A stretch of 64,000 nucleotides of DNA from positions 1 through 64,000 of the forward strand of contig JAKCPI010000460.1 in NCBI GenBank assembly GCA_023213315.1, given 5' to 3'. Both the position numbers and the translations under genes were made by a program. Positions 21,702-32,536 of the stretch are shown here, piece by piece; the stretch's first letter is position 1, and every line of letters starts with the position of its first letter. The stretch comes from Euborellia annulipes. Taxonomy: Eukaryota > Arthropoda > Insecta > Dermaptera > Anisolabididae. Below the pieces are notes generated by a model that was not told where the DNA came from, made no database searches, and saw only the letters and a list, made by a program, of their open reading frames with translations.

Positions 21702-22317
21702 TTGTACTACCAGAATGTCAGGGGATTGAACTCAAAGTTGTGTGAATATAGATCGGTGGTTTCCTGTTTTGATTATGATGTCATTGCGTTAACTGAAACT
21801 TGGCTGTCTGATAGAGTGTGTGATGGCGAACTTGGAATGAAAAACTATAATATTTATCGTGCTGATAGAAGTCCTCTAACTAGTGACAAAAGTACGGGGG
21901 GTGGAGTAATGATTGCTGTTCATAAAAAGTATTTAAGCTATCAAATTCCTATTGAGGTGGATTTTGTTGAACATGTGTTTGTTATGTTATTGGTTAAAAA
22001 TTTTAAGTTAATGTTAGGTTGTGCTTACATTCCCCCTAATACGCGTTGTGGGGTGATTACAACATATCAAATATAAAGTGGACGAAAGACAATGAGTGTT
22101 TTAACTATTTTATTGTTATAATAACATTTCTGCTTTATTGTTTCAATTTATGGCATTATATGATTTGAAGCAGACAAATTTTGCAAAAAATGTAAATTCC
22201 AGTGTTCTAGACTTGATTTTGTCCAATGTGAATTCTATTGATTGTAGGGAGAGTGAGGACAGCATAGTTAAATGCGATGTGCACCATCCAACAATTGTAA
22301 TTGAGGCAATATTGAAG
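21702..22317 (+). pseudogene. LINE endonuclease domain, internally deleted
   Basis: ORF2 opens with MYYQNVRGLNSKLCEYRSVV, then DVIALTETWLSD (the TETW motif with the catalytic glutamate) and GGGVMIAV, and breaks at 22076. The GDYN motif appears in another frame at 22052-22063, and the end of the domain (VLDLILSNV, then VHHPTIV with the catalytic histidine) in a third stretch at 22138-22317. About 60 codons between CAYIPPN and GDYN appear to be deleted. The endonuclease nicks target DNA for reverse transcription; this copy cannot be functional. Confidence 0.82.
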
Positions 22318-23279
22318 GCCTGTTGTGGCCAATGGGAATTTTGCATCCACTGGGTGGAAGTTTATACTGCCTACGGCAAGTAAGGTATCCGTCACAACGA
22401 TATATATAGTGAAGCTGAGACCTATTTGTATCTAATAAATAAGTCCCCACCTTCTTGAGGAATTAAATAAAAACTATAATAAATAATAAACAAATGTCTG
22501 AAAAGATAAAATTAAAAATGGGGTCACCAATTAAAACAAAGTTTTAACAAAAGAAAAATAACAACGATTTATTGGGGTGTCATTATGGGGCACACAGAGG
22601 GGGGTGTCTCTCCAAATAGCACTTTCCAACACAACTAAAGTACAAATAAATAGGGAAACTTAGGTGTAAAAATATGAAAATGAAACAAAATAATAGAGCA
22701 CATGCAAAAATAAAATAATAAAATATTATAAAACAAAAAGTAAAAGTGAAAATAGATTATTTGGAATTCCAAAATTAAATTAAATTATTCAAATTATTGA
22801 CTTACATAAAAGAGAATATTGAAAATCAAATTAAATTTTAAAATAAAATATAAAGAAAAATAAACAATGAGAAATAGGTCATTAATTAACATTAGTGAAA
22901 TAAGGGTCAATCAATGACACTTATTTTACTAACTTATTTGACTAAATTATTAAAAATGAATGTTCAGAATCCAAAAATCAGTGTTAAGATAAAGAAAATA
23001 AAAAATGGATAAAACAATGTCACTTATCGAACAAGGGATGTCGAAATGTTGAACAGCGTGCAGCCGAGACAAAGAAAGATGTCGGCCTGATGTCTCCCAA
23101 GACAAAGGAAGAAATTGGCTTTCTCCAGTCAGCAGCAGAGTTGAACACACAGTTCATTTGATTGCCAGGTGGCGAATGTTGGTCGATCAGACAGATCAAA
23201 ATTATAATATAAATTATAATTTTATTTCTCTCTCTTCTATTAATTAATAGTGACTACTTAGTCAGGGACTTGCCTTACA
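22318..23279 (-). mobile_element. LTR-retrotransposon fragment: LTR, PBS and gag start
   Basis: On the minus strand the fragment begins TGTAAGGCAAGTCCCTGAC (23279 downward), has AATAAA at 22573-22568, and is followed by TTGGTGACCCC at 22530-22520, a typical primer-binding site. That makes 22531-23279 a probable LTR of about 749 bp. Beyond it, 22318-22519 shows short gag-start similarity spread over three frames (LLAV, KLPPSG, MQNSHW), as in Gypsy elements with an LPPFW-type gag. It is truncated and frame-broken, and nested inside LINE-1 next to LINE-2. Confidence 0.5.
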
Positions 23280-23281
23280 CT

Positions 23282-24562
23282 TTGCAATTGTAACCGTCAT
23301 GGTATTATTCGATCTTAGCAAGGCCTTTGACTCCGTGGACCATGGTCTCATGATGAATTGTCTGAAGGAGGCGGGCATGTCGGTGTCGGTCCTAAGATGG
23401 TTTGGTTCATTTAACGGGGAGGAGGCAGAGGGTTGAGGATGGGGACGGCGGGTCGTCTGGTCTGATGCCTGTCACCGCTGGGGTGCCGCAGGGTTCCGTT
23501 CTGGGTCCGCTTTTGTTCTTACTTTTCATTAACGATATCGGCCGGCACATAGAATATTCTAGCTATCACCTTTTTGCAGACGACCTTCAGCTTTATATAT
23601 CTTGTCCCTTCGGTGAGATTGAGGCGGCAATTGGGAGGCTAAACTGCGATGTGGAGGCGATATGTAGGTGGGTTGACGATAAAAAACTTAAATTAAATGC
23701 TGGAAAAACCAAACCCATTATTATTGGCAGCGGAGCCTACATCAATAGGCTAATAGAAGCCCCACCAGCCCCACCAATCAAAATTAGAAATATCACTATT
23801 AATTATTCTGACACTGTTAAGAGTCTTGGTGTTGTGTTTGACAACACACTGAGTTGGAAGGCACATGTCCTAGAGGTCTCCAACAAGGTCTATAAAAACC
23901 TCTATCAATTTAAAAGAATCAGGGAGTGCCTTCCATTCAAAATACGTCAAATGGTCGTCAGCTCACTGATATTGCCCCACTTTGATTATTGCTGCCTCGT
24001 CTATAATGATCTGTCTGGTGAGAGGGGCCTTGCTCTCGAGAGGGTCTTGAATTCGTGCATTCGATTTATATTTGGCATCCCTATTCGTCAGCACGTAACA
24101 CCCTATTACAATAAGCTAGGATGGCTTAAGTTAAAAAGCAGAAGAAAATATTTCCTAGGGTGTTACGTGTTCAATTTGCTGATGAGTAAAAGGCCCTCTT
24201 ATTTATACAGAGACCTGACCTTTAAAATCTTTTAGATCTAGGAGCCTCGGGGCGAGTCCGTTGGACCTGCAGATGCCGATCCACAGGACGACAACGTTTG
24301 ACAGATCCTTTTCTGTGGAATCTGTGAGGGTGTGGAATGGCATCCCGGAGAGAGTCAGGCGATCGCGGTCTTTGGCCGCATTTAAGGCCCAATATTATAA
24401 TTATCTAATGGGAGAGCAGAGGGGGTCGGTCGGTTGAGTGGAACGGGAATTGTGAGGAGAGAGCGAGAATAAAAATGGATAAATCTGTAAATAAAAATGT
24501 AAAATTTTCGTGCTCCAAGAGGCATTAGCCTCAGAGCAAAATAAAATCTATCTATCAATTGG
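23282..24562 (+). pseudogene. LINE-2 fragment: RT and 3' end
   Basis: The RT fragment starts in mid-domain with VLFDLSKAFDSVDHG (catalytic D), changes frame near 23405, and runs on with AGVPQGSVLGPLLF (26-39 of the 277-codon frame) and HLFADDLQLY (57-66, catalytic DD). After 24235 the frame shifts again and continues to about 24436 (SVRVWNGIPERVRRS). The 3' end has hairpin GCTC..GAGGC/GCCTC..GAGC at 24512-24537 and a short ATCT tail. It is the same family as the 55173-57555 element by RT wording and 3' hairpin. Dead by 5' truncation and frameshifts. Confidence 0.85.
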
Positions 24563-24599
24563 CTTCAAATTTGAAATGTTTAAAATTATTATTAATATT

Positions 24600-25420
24600 G
24601 GCTGCAACAAGGCCTCTTCTTCTTGTGACCGAGGTTGTTTGAATATTCCAAATTTAATTTCTAGACAAAAAAATAGGATTTGCCCTCCCCTTATTTAGAG
24701 CAATAATAGTCTCGAGTTCAAAGATTCATTTTCTGTTCTGGGAGTGACAGTTACATCTGATCTCTCCTGGAGCAACCACATCTCTTCTGTGGTTAAATCT
24801 ACCGCAAGGAAATTAGGTTTCCTATTCAAAACGAAGCGTTACTTTTCCTCCCAACAACTCCTAATCCTCTATAAAGCCCAAATTCGGCCGTGTCTTGAAT
24901 ATTGTTCCCACCTTTGGCGAGGGGCGTCGAAAGACGCTCTCTCCTCCTTGGAAGCCATACAGAGGCGTGCAATTAGACTGATAGGTGATTCTACCCTTAC
25001 TGCATCCCTACAGTCACTAGATCATAGAAGAAGAGTATCTCCACTATCTCTCTTCTACAGGTATTACCATGGTCAATGCTCTGCCGAATTAAAATCAATT
25101 ATCCCACCCAATGCAACATATTCACGGAACACAAGAGAGGCATCTTCCCAGCATCCCTATGCTGTTCAGATCACGACTAACAGAACAAAACAATTTCATT
25201 CTTCCTTTGTCCCCATGACCTCCCGTGATTGGAACAAGCTCCCTGCGTCTATCTTTCCCAAAACCTACAATCTTCAGACTTTCAAGTCTAACCTCAACAG
25301 GCATCTTGTCAGTTCCCGCAGTTGAGTTTCCCCTTTATGCTTCTCCTTTTGTTTTTATTTTCTTCCTGGCTGCATGTGACTATTGGTCATTATAGGTCTT
25401 CGGACCTTATGCACCCATTC

Positions 25421-25453
<33 letters not shown>
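24600..25453 (+). pseudogene. LINE-3 fragment: RT C-terminus with poly(A)
   Basis: The 193-codon frame 24744-25325 is the C-terminal part of a LINE ORF2: LGVTVTSDLSWSNHI, QIRPCLEYCSHLW, SLDHRRRVSPLSLFYRYYHG, and FVPMTSRDWNKLPASIFP. The start at 24744 is artificial; similarity goes back to about 24608 across one stop. The 3' end has the tight hairpin AGGTC-TTCG-GACCT (25393-25406) and a poly(A) of about 33 bases at 25421-25453. A second copy is at 50372-50800. It sits at the right border of the insertion into LINE-1. Confidence 0.85.
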
Positions 25454-25459
<6 letters not shown>

Positions 25460-27558
25460 CAAGGCTGACTATGATTCTATTAATTCTTATTTCACAAATG
25501 TGGATTGGGATGTTCTTTTTAGAGGCAAAAATCTGGATTCAAATATAAATATTTTTTATGCCGTCCTGAATGATGCTATTGATCTCTATGTGCCAATATC
25601 TAGAATTTCCAACACTTCTTATCCTGTTTGGTTCAATAATGAGTTGAAACAGCTTATTTCCGAGAAAAAACGTGCCCTTATGGAATATAAAACTTCTAAC
25701 TCTATCATGGATTACCAGACTTTTTCTGAACTTAGGAGGAAGTGCAAAGATCTCTCTAAAAAGTCCTATCAGGAATACATAGGTAAAGTGGAGTCAACTA
25801 TTCAAACAGATCCTAAATACTTCTGGAGTTATGTCAAACAAATTAAAACCAAACCTGATATTCCCCAATTAATGCAAATGGAGGAAGCTCTAAGTAATTC
25901 AGATCTGGATATTGCAGAACTATTTGCAAAACATTTTTCCAGTGTATATCATAACTCATTACTCCCCACGTATAACCCGTCATCGGATGATTATTGTGAA
26001 TGCTCCTCTTCCATAGCCATTTCCAGTATTGACATAACTTTGGAATCCGTTGTATCGAAGTTATCTTCTCTGAAATCACAATCTTCGGCTGGCCCGGATT
26101 GTATTCCCTCGTTATTTTTGAAAAAATGCTTAATATTATCGGTTCCTCTCTATCTGTTATTTAAACAGTCTCTATCTGAAGGTCAATTTCCTTCGACTTG
26201 GAAACATAGTTATATTTTGCCTATTCATAAATCCGGAGAATGTGAAGAACTATCGCCCCATTAACATAATATCAGTTATTCCAAAATTATTTGAAAGTCT
26301 TATTTATGATGCATTAGCGCCAACTATGCACTCCATTATTATTCTAGAGCAGCATGGATTCATGCCTAAGCGATCCACGACCACAAATTTGCTTACTATA
26401 CAGCATGCAATCCTTTCTTCCTATGAGATGGGCAAACAGCTGGATTTTATCTACTTGGATGTTTCAAAGGCTTTCGATTCAGTAAATATAGATTTACTTT
26501 TGTTTAAATTGAAGCATTATGGGATTACTGGAGCTCTCTGGAGATGGTTCGAGAGTTATCTGGTTAATAGGGGACTCACAGTGAAAGTTCGATCTTCGTT
26601 TTCCAGTGAATTTTGTGCTACGTCTGGGGTACCTCAGGGTTCTCACTTGGGCCCTCTTTTATTTATACGATTTATGAACGATTTGTGGTCTGTTTTGTCG
26701 TCGGTAAAATTCCTTCTCTTTGCTGATGACCTTAAGTTGTATCATGAGATTGCTTGTGATGAGGATATCAAGTATATGCAAGATGGTCTATCTAAAGTGG
26801 TGCACTGGTTTCGGACAAATGGACTATTAATAAATGATAATAAGTCTTCTATTCTTTCTTATTATAGAGGTGCTAGAAAGTTTGAGAGTACTTACAGTAT
26901 TGATGGCAAATTAATATCTCCTGTCAATCACATTAAAGATCTGGGTGTGATATTTCAATCTGATATGTCTTTTGCGATTCATATTGAATCAATAATTAAT
27001 AAGGCTTTCAGAATGTTGGGCTTTATCTCACGCAACACCCGTAACTTTAACAGTATCCTTACAGTAACGCACCTTTACTGTTCTTTGGTTCGTACCCATC
27101 TTGAGTTTAGCTCGCAAGTGTGGTCCCCTTATTTAATTACTCAGAAGAAGGCTATTGAACGAGTGCAAATAAAGTTTTTAAAATCAATTTCATATAGACT
27201 TAGAATACCATTCAGTTCCAACAACATCAATATGCTTCAATCTGTCACCAACCTACCTTCTTTGGAATCCCGAAGAATATGTAACCATTTTATATTTATT
27301 TACAAACTTCTAAATAATCAAATTTATTGCTCATTTTTGTTGGCTCAACTGAATCTTTATGTTTCTCTTTACAATCATAGATCTCATAATGTATTTTCTG
27401 TTGGTCATCTCCCTAGTAATTATCTCCTGCATTCCGGCCTAAATCGACTACAGAGAGTGGTAAATGGCATCACGCGACAGAACCCAGGACTTGATATTTT
27501 TGAGTCTTCCCTCTTTAATATAAGATCAAACATATTGTCGTATCATAGTCGGCCCTGA
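25454..27558 (+). pseudogene. LINE-1 reverse transcriptase region
   Basis: The region resumes immediately after the LINE-3 poly(A). The first frame (to 26264) covers the linker and RT start (SSAGPDCIPSLFLKK). A small deletion near 26240 shifts to the second frame (26242-27558, 438 codons). RT motifs in the second frame are FIYLDVSKAFDSVN (D73), SGVPQGSHLGPLLF (128-141) and FLLFADDLKLY (157-167, DD 162-163). The C-terminal part is SLVRTHLEFSSQVWSPY and following. The reading start ATG of the first frame lies in the A-run and is not real. RT copies the element RNA at the nicked target. Confidence 0.88.
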
Positions 27559-27656
27559 GGCTGAAGTGTGTACACCGATGTTGAAATGTTAAAGAATTTT
27601 TGTAAATTTTTTGGGCTATGCCCGTATGTAATGAAATAAATAAATAAATAATATCA

Positions 27657-27868
27657 TGACGAGGTAATGAAAAGAAAATATCTTGGAGACCCTCACCTCC
27701 AAAATGAAGTAATGTTGCATGTTTACGTTCGGGTTGTTTAATTCCTTTGGCTAGAATATAAAATTCAATCTGTCTTTTCCATTTCCGCCATTTATTAGAT
27801 AAGTTGGTTATGTTACTACTATCAACATCAAAGGGTGGAATACCATTTAAATCAACGACACCATCCAT
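27657..27868 (-). pseudogene. gag: Ty3/Gypsy gag, N-terminal part
   Basis: The likely ATG is at 27868, just after the primer-binding site; an upstream TTG would put the PBS inside the protein and is rejected. The visible sequence (MDGVVDLNGIPPFDVDSSN, then KWRKWKRQIEFYILAKGI and LLHFGGEGLQDIFFSLP) is the start of a Gypsy gag of the type common in arthropod and cnidarian genomes. It ends at the LINE-1 insertion and resumes at 21403. Confidence 0.82.
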
Positions 27869-27873
27869 TTTTG

Positions 27874-27885
27874 CCGACTGCGCCA
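27874..27885 (-). other. Primer-binding site of the Gypsy element
   Basis: TGGCGCAGTCGG on the minus strand is a common tRNA primer-binding site of Ty3/Gypsy elements. It lies five bases upstream of the gag ATG and directly after the probable LTR end, exactly where minus-strand DNA synthesis would be primed. Confidence 0.75.
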
Positions 27886-28010
27886 AATGTAATGTATAAG
27901 AAATAGAAATAATTCAGTCTTGAAACATCGAATAATATTTATTGAATGAAAACACAATATTTATCAACCTCGTAACCATAATAGTGGAAATTAGAAAATA
28001 TTAGTACGAT
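27886..28010 (-). mobile_element. Truncated 5' LTR of the Gypsy element
   Basis: The minus strand upstream of the PBS contains AATAAA (27944-27939) and ends in CTTATACATTACA before the PBS, as an LTR R/U5 region would. The upstream part is cut off at about 28011 by the MITE half-copy. I cannot locate the matching 3' LTR, so both LTR limits are inferred. Confidence 0.5.
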
Positions 28011-28011
28011 A

Positions 28012-28372
28012 TATATATTACATGTGTAGGTAAGAGAAAGTAAAAATGTATTTTCGCTGTTTTCTTTGAAACCGTTAGGTGTACATAAAAAACTGATATA
28101 TGTTATTATGTGCATTTTTTATAGATCTACAACTTTTATATAACACTTTTTTGTATATAATTTATATTTAAAAAGATAAATAAATAAAATGAATATTTTC
28201 TGGGATTTTCTGATTTTTTTTCGATTTTCAGGGCTTTTGGGGCACCCTTTCCCCTTATCCGATTGAGCTGAAATTTTACACAGGTTATTTTTTTTGGCAA
28301 TGGCACCAAACTAGGGGTAGCGTCAAAAAAATCTCAAAAAATTTTTTCCCCAGTAGTAGCTAAGGGCCACCC
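28012..28372. mobile_element. Right-half copy of the GGGTGGC palindromic element
   Basis: This copy matches the right arm of the 14937-17637 element, including GGGGCACCCTTTCCCCTTAT and the end GGGCCACCC followed by TA. The left arm is missing; the copy begins at a TATATATATTACATG junction. It truncates the Gypsy LTR. Confidence 0.7.
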
Positions 28373-28899
28373 TAATGACATGCCACCCAACCATATTCGA
28401 TTTTTTGACGATACCATGAAAACCGTTTGTTTTACTAAAACATGTTAAATAATTTTTTTTTAGTAAATTTAATGCTCTTCAAAAAATTACTGATGACTTT
28501 TTTGCTGGACCAACCGTTAAGGAGTTGCAGGTGTTAATAGTCAAATTTAGGGGGAAACCGATGAACAGGCAGGTTGAAATTTTATATTTAAATTAGTCAC
28601 TCCCCTAGGCATACAAAAAGCTTTTGAACAAAATCGTCCAGAGAGTAGCCCTACTGATACTTTACTGAGGTACTTTTTCAGTTTTTTCTCAAAATTCACT
28701 CTAAACAATTTTGATTAATATTCATATATCAATTATTTCTTTTGATGTTCTTTAAAATATATTCAACTTTTCCCCTTAAAATCATTTGAAGCACACTTTA
28801 CGTAGGAAATATAGGGGACATGGTTACAAAATGTAAATATTTTCACCTGTTTATAAATTCTTGAATTCAAATGTACCGTGCTGTCGGAAACTAAATATA

Positions 28900-30464
28900 C
28901 CGGGTGGGCCATTAGTGCGTGGACGGAAGATTGTGGGCTTATTAACGGACATTTTTAAAGTTTGTTGATCGTATATAATGTGGGGCCTTTAGGGCTACAA
29001 ATTAAAAATATTTTTGTTCCAATTGCACTTTTTATACAGGGTGACCCATATCAAAGTTATGTTTTTTTAAATGGAACGCCCTATATATTATTGCATATTT
29101 GGATTCTACGGCCAATTTTAGTATGACTTTATGTCATGCAATGTATTCCAAACCAAACCGTTTAGCCGCAAATCGGGTTTTTGTGAAAAAACTGCTATCT
29201 GAAAAAAATTGAATATCGCGCGAACCATAAAACTTAGGGGTCTGTTCTTTTCTGATGTTACTAAGCATGAAATGTACTAATGTAGGCCAGATGGGTAACC
29301 CGGAATTATTCTTGTGTTGGGAGATATGGCCATGCCAATTTGGAAAATTTCAAACATGGATAACTTTATTTTTTCAAATGGAACATGCTACTTTTTTTGA
29401 TTCCAAGGGAAGTGAAATTTAATTCTCTTTCTAATGACATAAGGTTGTTTGTCTATATCTATCTTTGGTAGTTTTCTTTTTATTCCAAAATATCTGATAA
29501 CGAAAAAAAAATACATTTATTATAGACAAAACCATTTTAAAAAACAATCCAAACGCAAACAAAATTGTAATAAATGGAAAAGATATGCTAAATATTCGAA
29601 AATGTTTTTAAATTTCCTTTTTTTTTTAGAACTTCTCCAAAAAGAAATTAGGGTTATGTTTAGGTTAGGAGGTGCGCCATCTTGTTGAAAAATCATACCC
29701 CAATTTGAGCAAGCGGGACTTCTGTGAGTTCTAATAAATGATTTTAAAGGAAATTTAAATACATTTTCGAATATTTTGCATATCTTTTCCATTTATTACA
29801 ATTTTGTTTGCTTTTGGATTGCTTTTTAAAATGGTTTTGTCTATAATAAATGTATTTTTTTTTTTCGTTATCAGATATTTTGGAATAAAAAGAAAACTAC
29901 CAAAGATAGATATAGACAACCTTATGTCATTAGAAAGAGAATTAAATTTCACTTCCCTTGGAATCAAAAAAAGTAGCATGTTCCATTTGAAAAAATAAAG
30001 TTATCCATGTTTGAAATTTTCCAAATTGGCATGGCCATATCTCCCAACACAAGAATAATTCCGGGTTACCCATCTGGCCTACATTAGTACATTTCATGGT
30101 TAACAATCTCACAAAAGAACAGTTCCCTAAGTTTTATGGTTCGCGCGATATTCAATTTTTTTCAGATAGCAGTTTTTTCACAAAAACCCGATTTGCGGCT
30201 AAACGGTTTGGTTTGGAATACATTGCATGACATAAAGTCATACTAAAATTGGCCGTAGAATCCAAATATGCAATAATATATAGGGCGTTCCATTTAAAAA
30301 AACATAACTTTGATATGGGTCACCCTGTATAAAAAGTGCAATTGGAACAAAAATATTTTTAATTTGTAGCCCTAAAGGCCCCACATTATATACGATCAAC
30401 AAACTTTAAAAATGTCCGTTGATAAGCCCACAATCTTCCGTCCACGCACTATTGGCCCACCCTG
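28900..30464. mobile_element. 1.5-kb foldback with ~750-bp arms
   Basis: The left end CGGGTGGGCCATTAGTGCG and the right end CGCACTATTGGCCCACCCTG are inverted copies. The arms match inward almost to the centre near 29690; TTCCAAACCAAACCGTTTAG, for example, is mirrored at 30199-30218. TA precedes the left end but the right flank is changed. The centre keeps a piece of DDE transposase (29630-29716). Arms this long and this alike point to a recent origin by inversion-duplication or to strong template switching. Confidence 0.85.
29630..29716 (-). pseudogene. Relic of a mariner/Tc1-type transposase
   Basis: At the centre of the foldback the minus strand reads NWGMIFQQDGAPPN. F-QQD-GAPPH is the usual surrounding of the second catalytic aspartate in many IS630/Tc1/mariner-type transposases. 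Here the histidine is N, and nothing else of the protein can be recognised. It suggests the foldback derives from such a transposon; this is an inference from about a dozen residues. Confidence 0.45.
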
Positions 30465-31293
30465 CATTTTAAATGTTGACTGCTTGAAATAAACTATGGT
30501 TATTTTTCAAAATTTTAATCTCATATTTGGACATTTTATATACAATAGAGAATCCTAAATAAATACAAAATTTCATAAGAATTGGAAAAAAAAATTTTAA
30601 ATGCGTAAAAAGTTCCAAAGGGGACCCCCTTTTGAATCGAAATTAACATACAAATCCATATAGGAAATCAACATTGGGCCTATGAAAGGAGAAGGCTGAA
30701 AGTGAATTTAAAACGAGTAGATGTTTGCAAGTAAGAGAGAGAGATATGTTTTCTCCGAAACAATTAGACAGAAATAAAATAAAAATAAATGGGCATTTAA
30801 ATAATAATTGATTTTTAATCTAATAAAAAGAAGATTTAAATTCGGTTTCTCCTATCTTTCCTATGAAGAACAAGAGTAAAGTGGTCTTCAGAAGATTTCA
30901 ACGGCAAAATGAGAATATACGTTTTAAAGAGCATCTAAAAAAATAGTTGATTTATGAATTTAAAAAAATCCTTTGAGGGAATTTCGAGAAAATCGAAAAA
31001 AACTGAAAAAGTACATCAGTAAAGTAATAGTACTTTTTGGCCAATTTTGTTTAAAAGCTTATTTATACGAATGAGGAATGTGCCTAACTTTAATATAAAA
31101 TTTCAACCTCCTAGCAGATTTCCATCATGTTCAAAAATGTCCACACAGACAGACAGACCAATTTGCGGGACCCACTTTTTTTGGACTCGGGGACCTCAAA
31201 ACATGTATATCCATCAAAATCTCGGCATCGAATTTTTGAAATAATCGCAATATTTTCTCTTTATATATATTTCATATATAGGGTAAGAGAAAG

Positions 31294-31708
31294 TAAAAAT
31301 ACTGTATTTTTTATTAAATAAGAGAAAGTGGGGAAGGTTTTACGTGAAAGATATTTATAATTGTAAAATTTTAATATATGTGACGTTTCACAGGTTTTTG
31401 AATGATGGAAACATTTAGATTTCTAATTCGATATATTTCTTTTGTTTTTTTGTTTGCCTTTGTATTAATAAATTTTTTAGAAATAAAAATTTATCTTTGT
31501 ATAATATTAGCAAATGGGGGGGGGGTCATACAATTAAATATTTCTAAGGGGGCGTGATACAAGTTTTGGAAACCACGGATTTAACTATTAGTTAAAAATA
31601 AAATAAATTAGTAGCTATAATTTACATAAAAATACAATAAGTAATCCAAAAAGGTATTTATTATCAGTCCACCCTTCCCCGATTAAGGCATTATTAGTGT
31701 GCGTGTAT
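31294..31708. other. Non-coding stretch
   Basis: AT-rich, no gene. GAAAGATATTTATAATTGTA and the GTGACGTTTCAC word near 31380 resemble parts of 53200-53260, so some of it is repeated in the window. A G-run lies at 31518-31524. Confidence 0.4.
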
Positions 31709-32169
31709 CAAATGAGCAGGGCCGTAACTAGCTTTTTTATGGCCCTGTGTAAAAATCTTTTTAGGGCCCCTATATTTTTTGGGAAAATGTAAAACTATTA
31801 ACAAAAACTCACAAAATTTTATCTGTTTACCACCTTTTTTCAATTCTACGATTTTATGCAGTGGCGTAACGTACATCACCGCAAACCCCCGATGCGGGGC
31901 CGTTCAAGTGTATCAGAAAAATTTAAAATATTTCTTTTTCCGATATCAGAGATCATTAAAAAGTTTAGTTTTTTTATTATAAATAAATCTATAAAAAAAT
32001 TAAATATTTTAAAATAAAAGATTTATGTTAAATATTATATACAATGTATAATTTCAGGGTTATTTTAAATAAAATTATTTTATTTTATACATATATATTT
32101 TATTTTAAAATCTCGAATAAAATTTTTGTAAAACATATTTGAATCGTTTATTTCAGAAACCACCTAAGT

Positions 32170-32536
32170 CAGTGGCGTATTCAGGGGGGGGGGGGCCCAG
32201 GGGGGGCCGGGCCCCCCAAAGCCTTCTCCAAAACAAAAAAATACCTAATGTTTTCCCTAATGATTTTTTTTTTTAAATAATTATTTTATTAACTCTCATA
32301 AATTCTAAAAACTAACAAAAAACTTATAAATAATTGAAAAAATCTCTAATATTTACGAATTTTGTATTAAAATTATTTTTTATTTCAAGAAAAAAAATTT
32401 TTTTTATTTGTTTTTTTATTTATAATTATTATATTATCTATAAAAAAACCACTTGAAGTTTCTTGGAGAAGGGGGGGGGGGTTAATAAAAATGTTGGGCC
32501 CCCCCCCCCCAAGCAGAAATCCTGGCTACGCTACTG
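32170..32536. mobile_element. hAT-type MITE with 8-bp duplication ACCTAAGT
   Basis: The ends are CAGTGGCGTATTCAGG and, inverted, CAGTAGCGTAGCCAGG. ACCTAAGT is duplicated exactly at 32162-32169 and 32537-32544. G-runs next to the left end and C-runs next to the right end pair. No coding sequence; 367 bp. It lies inside the 31717-37690 element. Confidence 0.87.

Larger units (their letters stand above)
21404..27651 (+). mobile_element. LINE-1 copy: Jockey/CR1-like non-LTR element in Gypsy gag
   Basis: The order is ORF1 end (21404-21693), apurinic-type endonuclease (21702-22317), then an interruption of about 3.1 kb, then RT (25454-27558), a short 3' region with hairpin GGGC-TAT-GCCC (27613-27623) and a tail of AAAT repeats. 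The 5' end is truncated, as usual for LINEs. It entered the Gypsy gag in the opposite orientation. At least two frameshifts and a deletion make it inactive. The name LINE-1 here is only a label for this window, not the mammalian L1. Confidence 0.85.
28555..31293. mobile_element. CTTTCTCTTACC family copy split by a foldback
   Basis: The flanking parts 28555-28899 and 30465-31293 hold the family's marker sections (the TTTTGAACAAAATCG word, ACTTTTTCAGTTTTTTC, and on the right GTACATCAGTAAAGTAA and the terminus GGGTAAGAGAAAGTA at 31281-31295). The foldback 28900-30464 occupies the place where other copies have the small hairpin. There is no coding sequence. Confidence 0.6.

Noticed and set aside
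29449..29998. Several open frames in both directions as genes
   Set aside because: They are mirror frames produced by the two arms of the foldback. Only the short DDE-like motif at the centre is kept as a relic.
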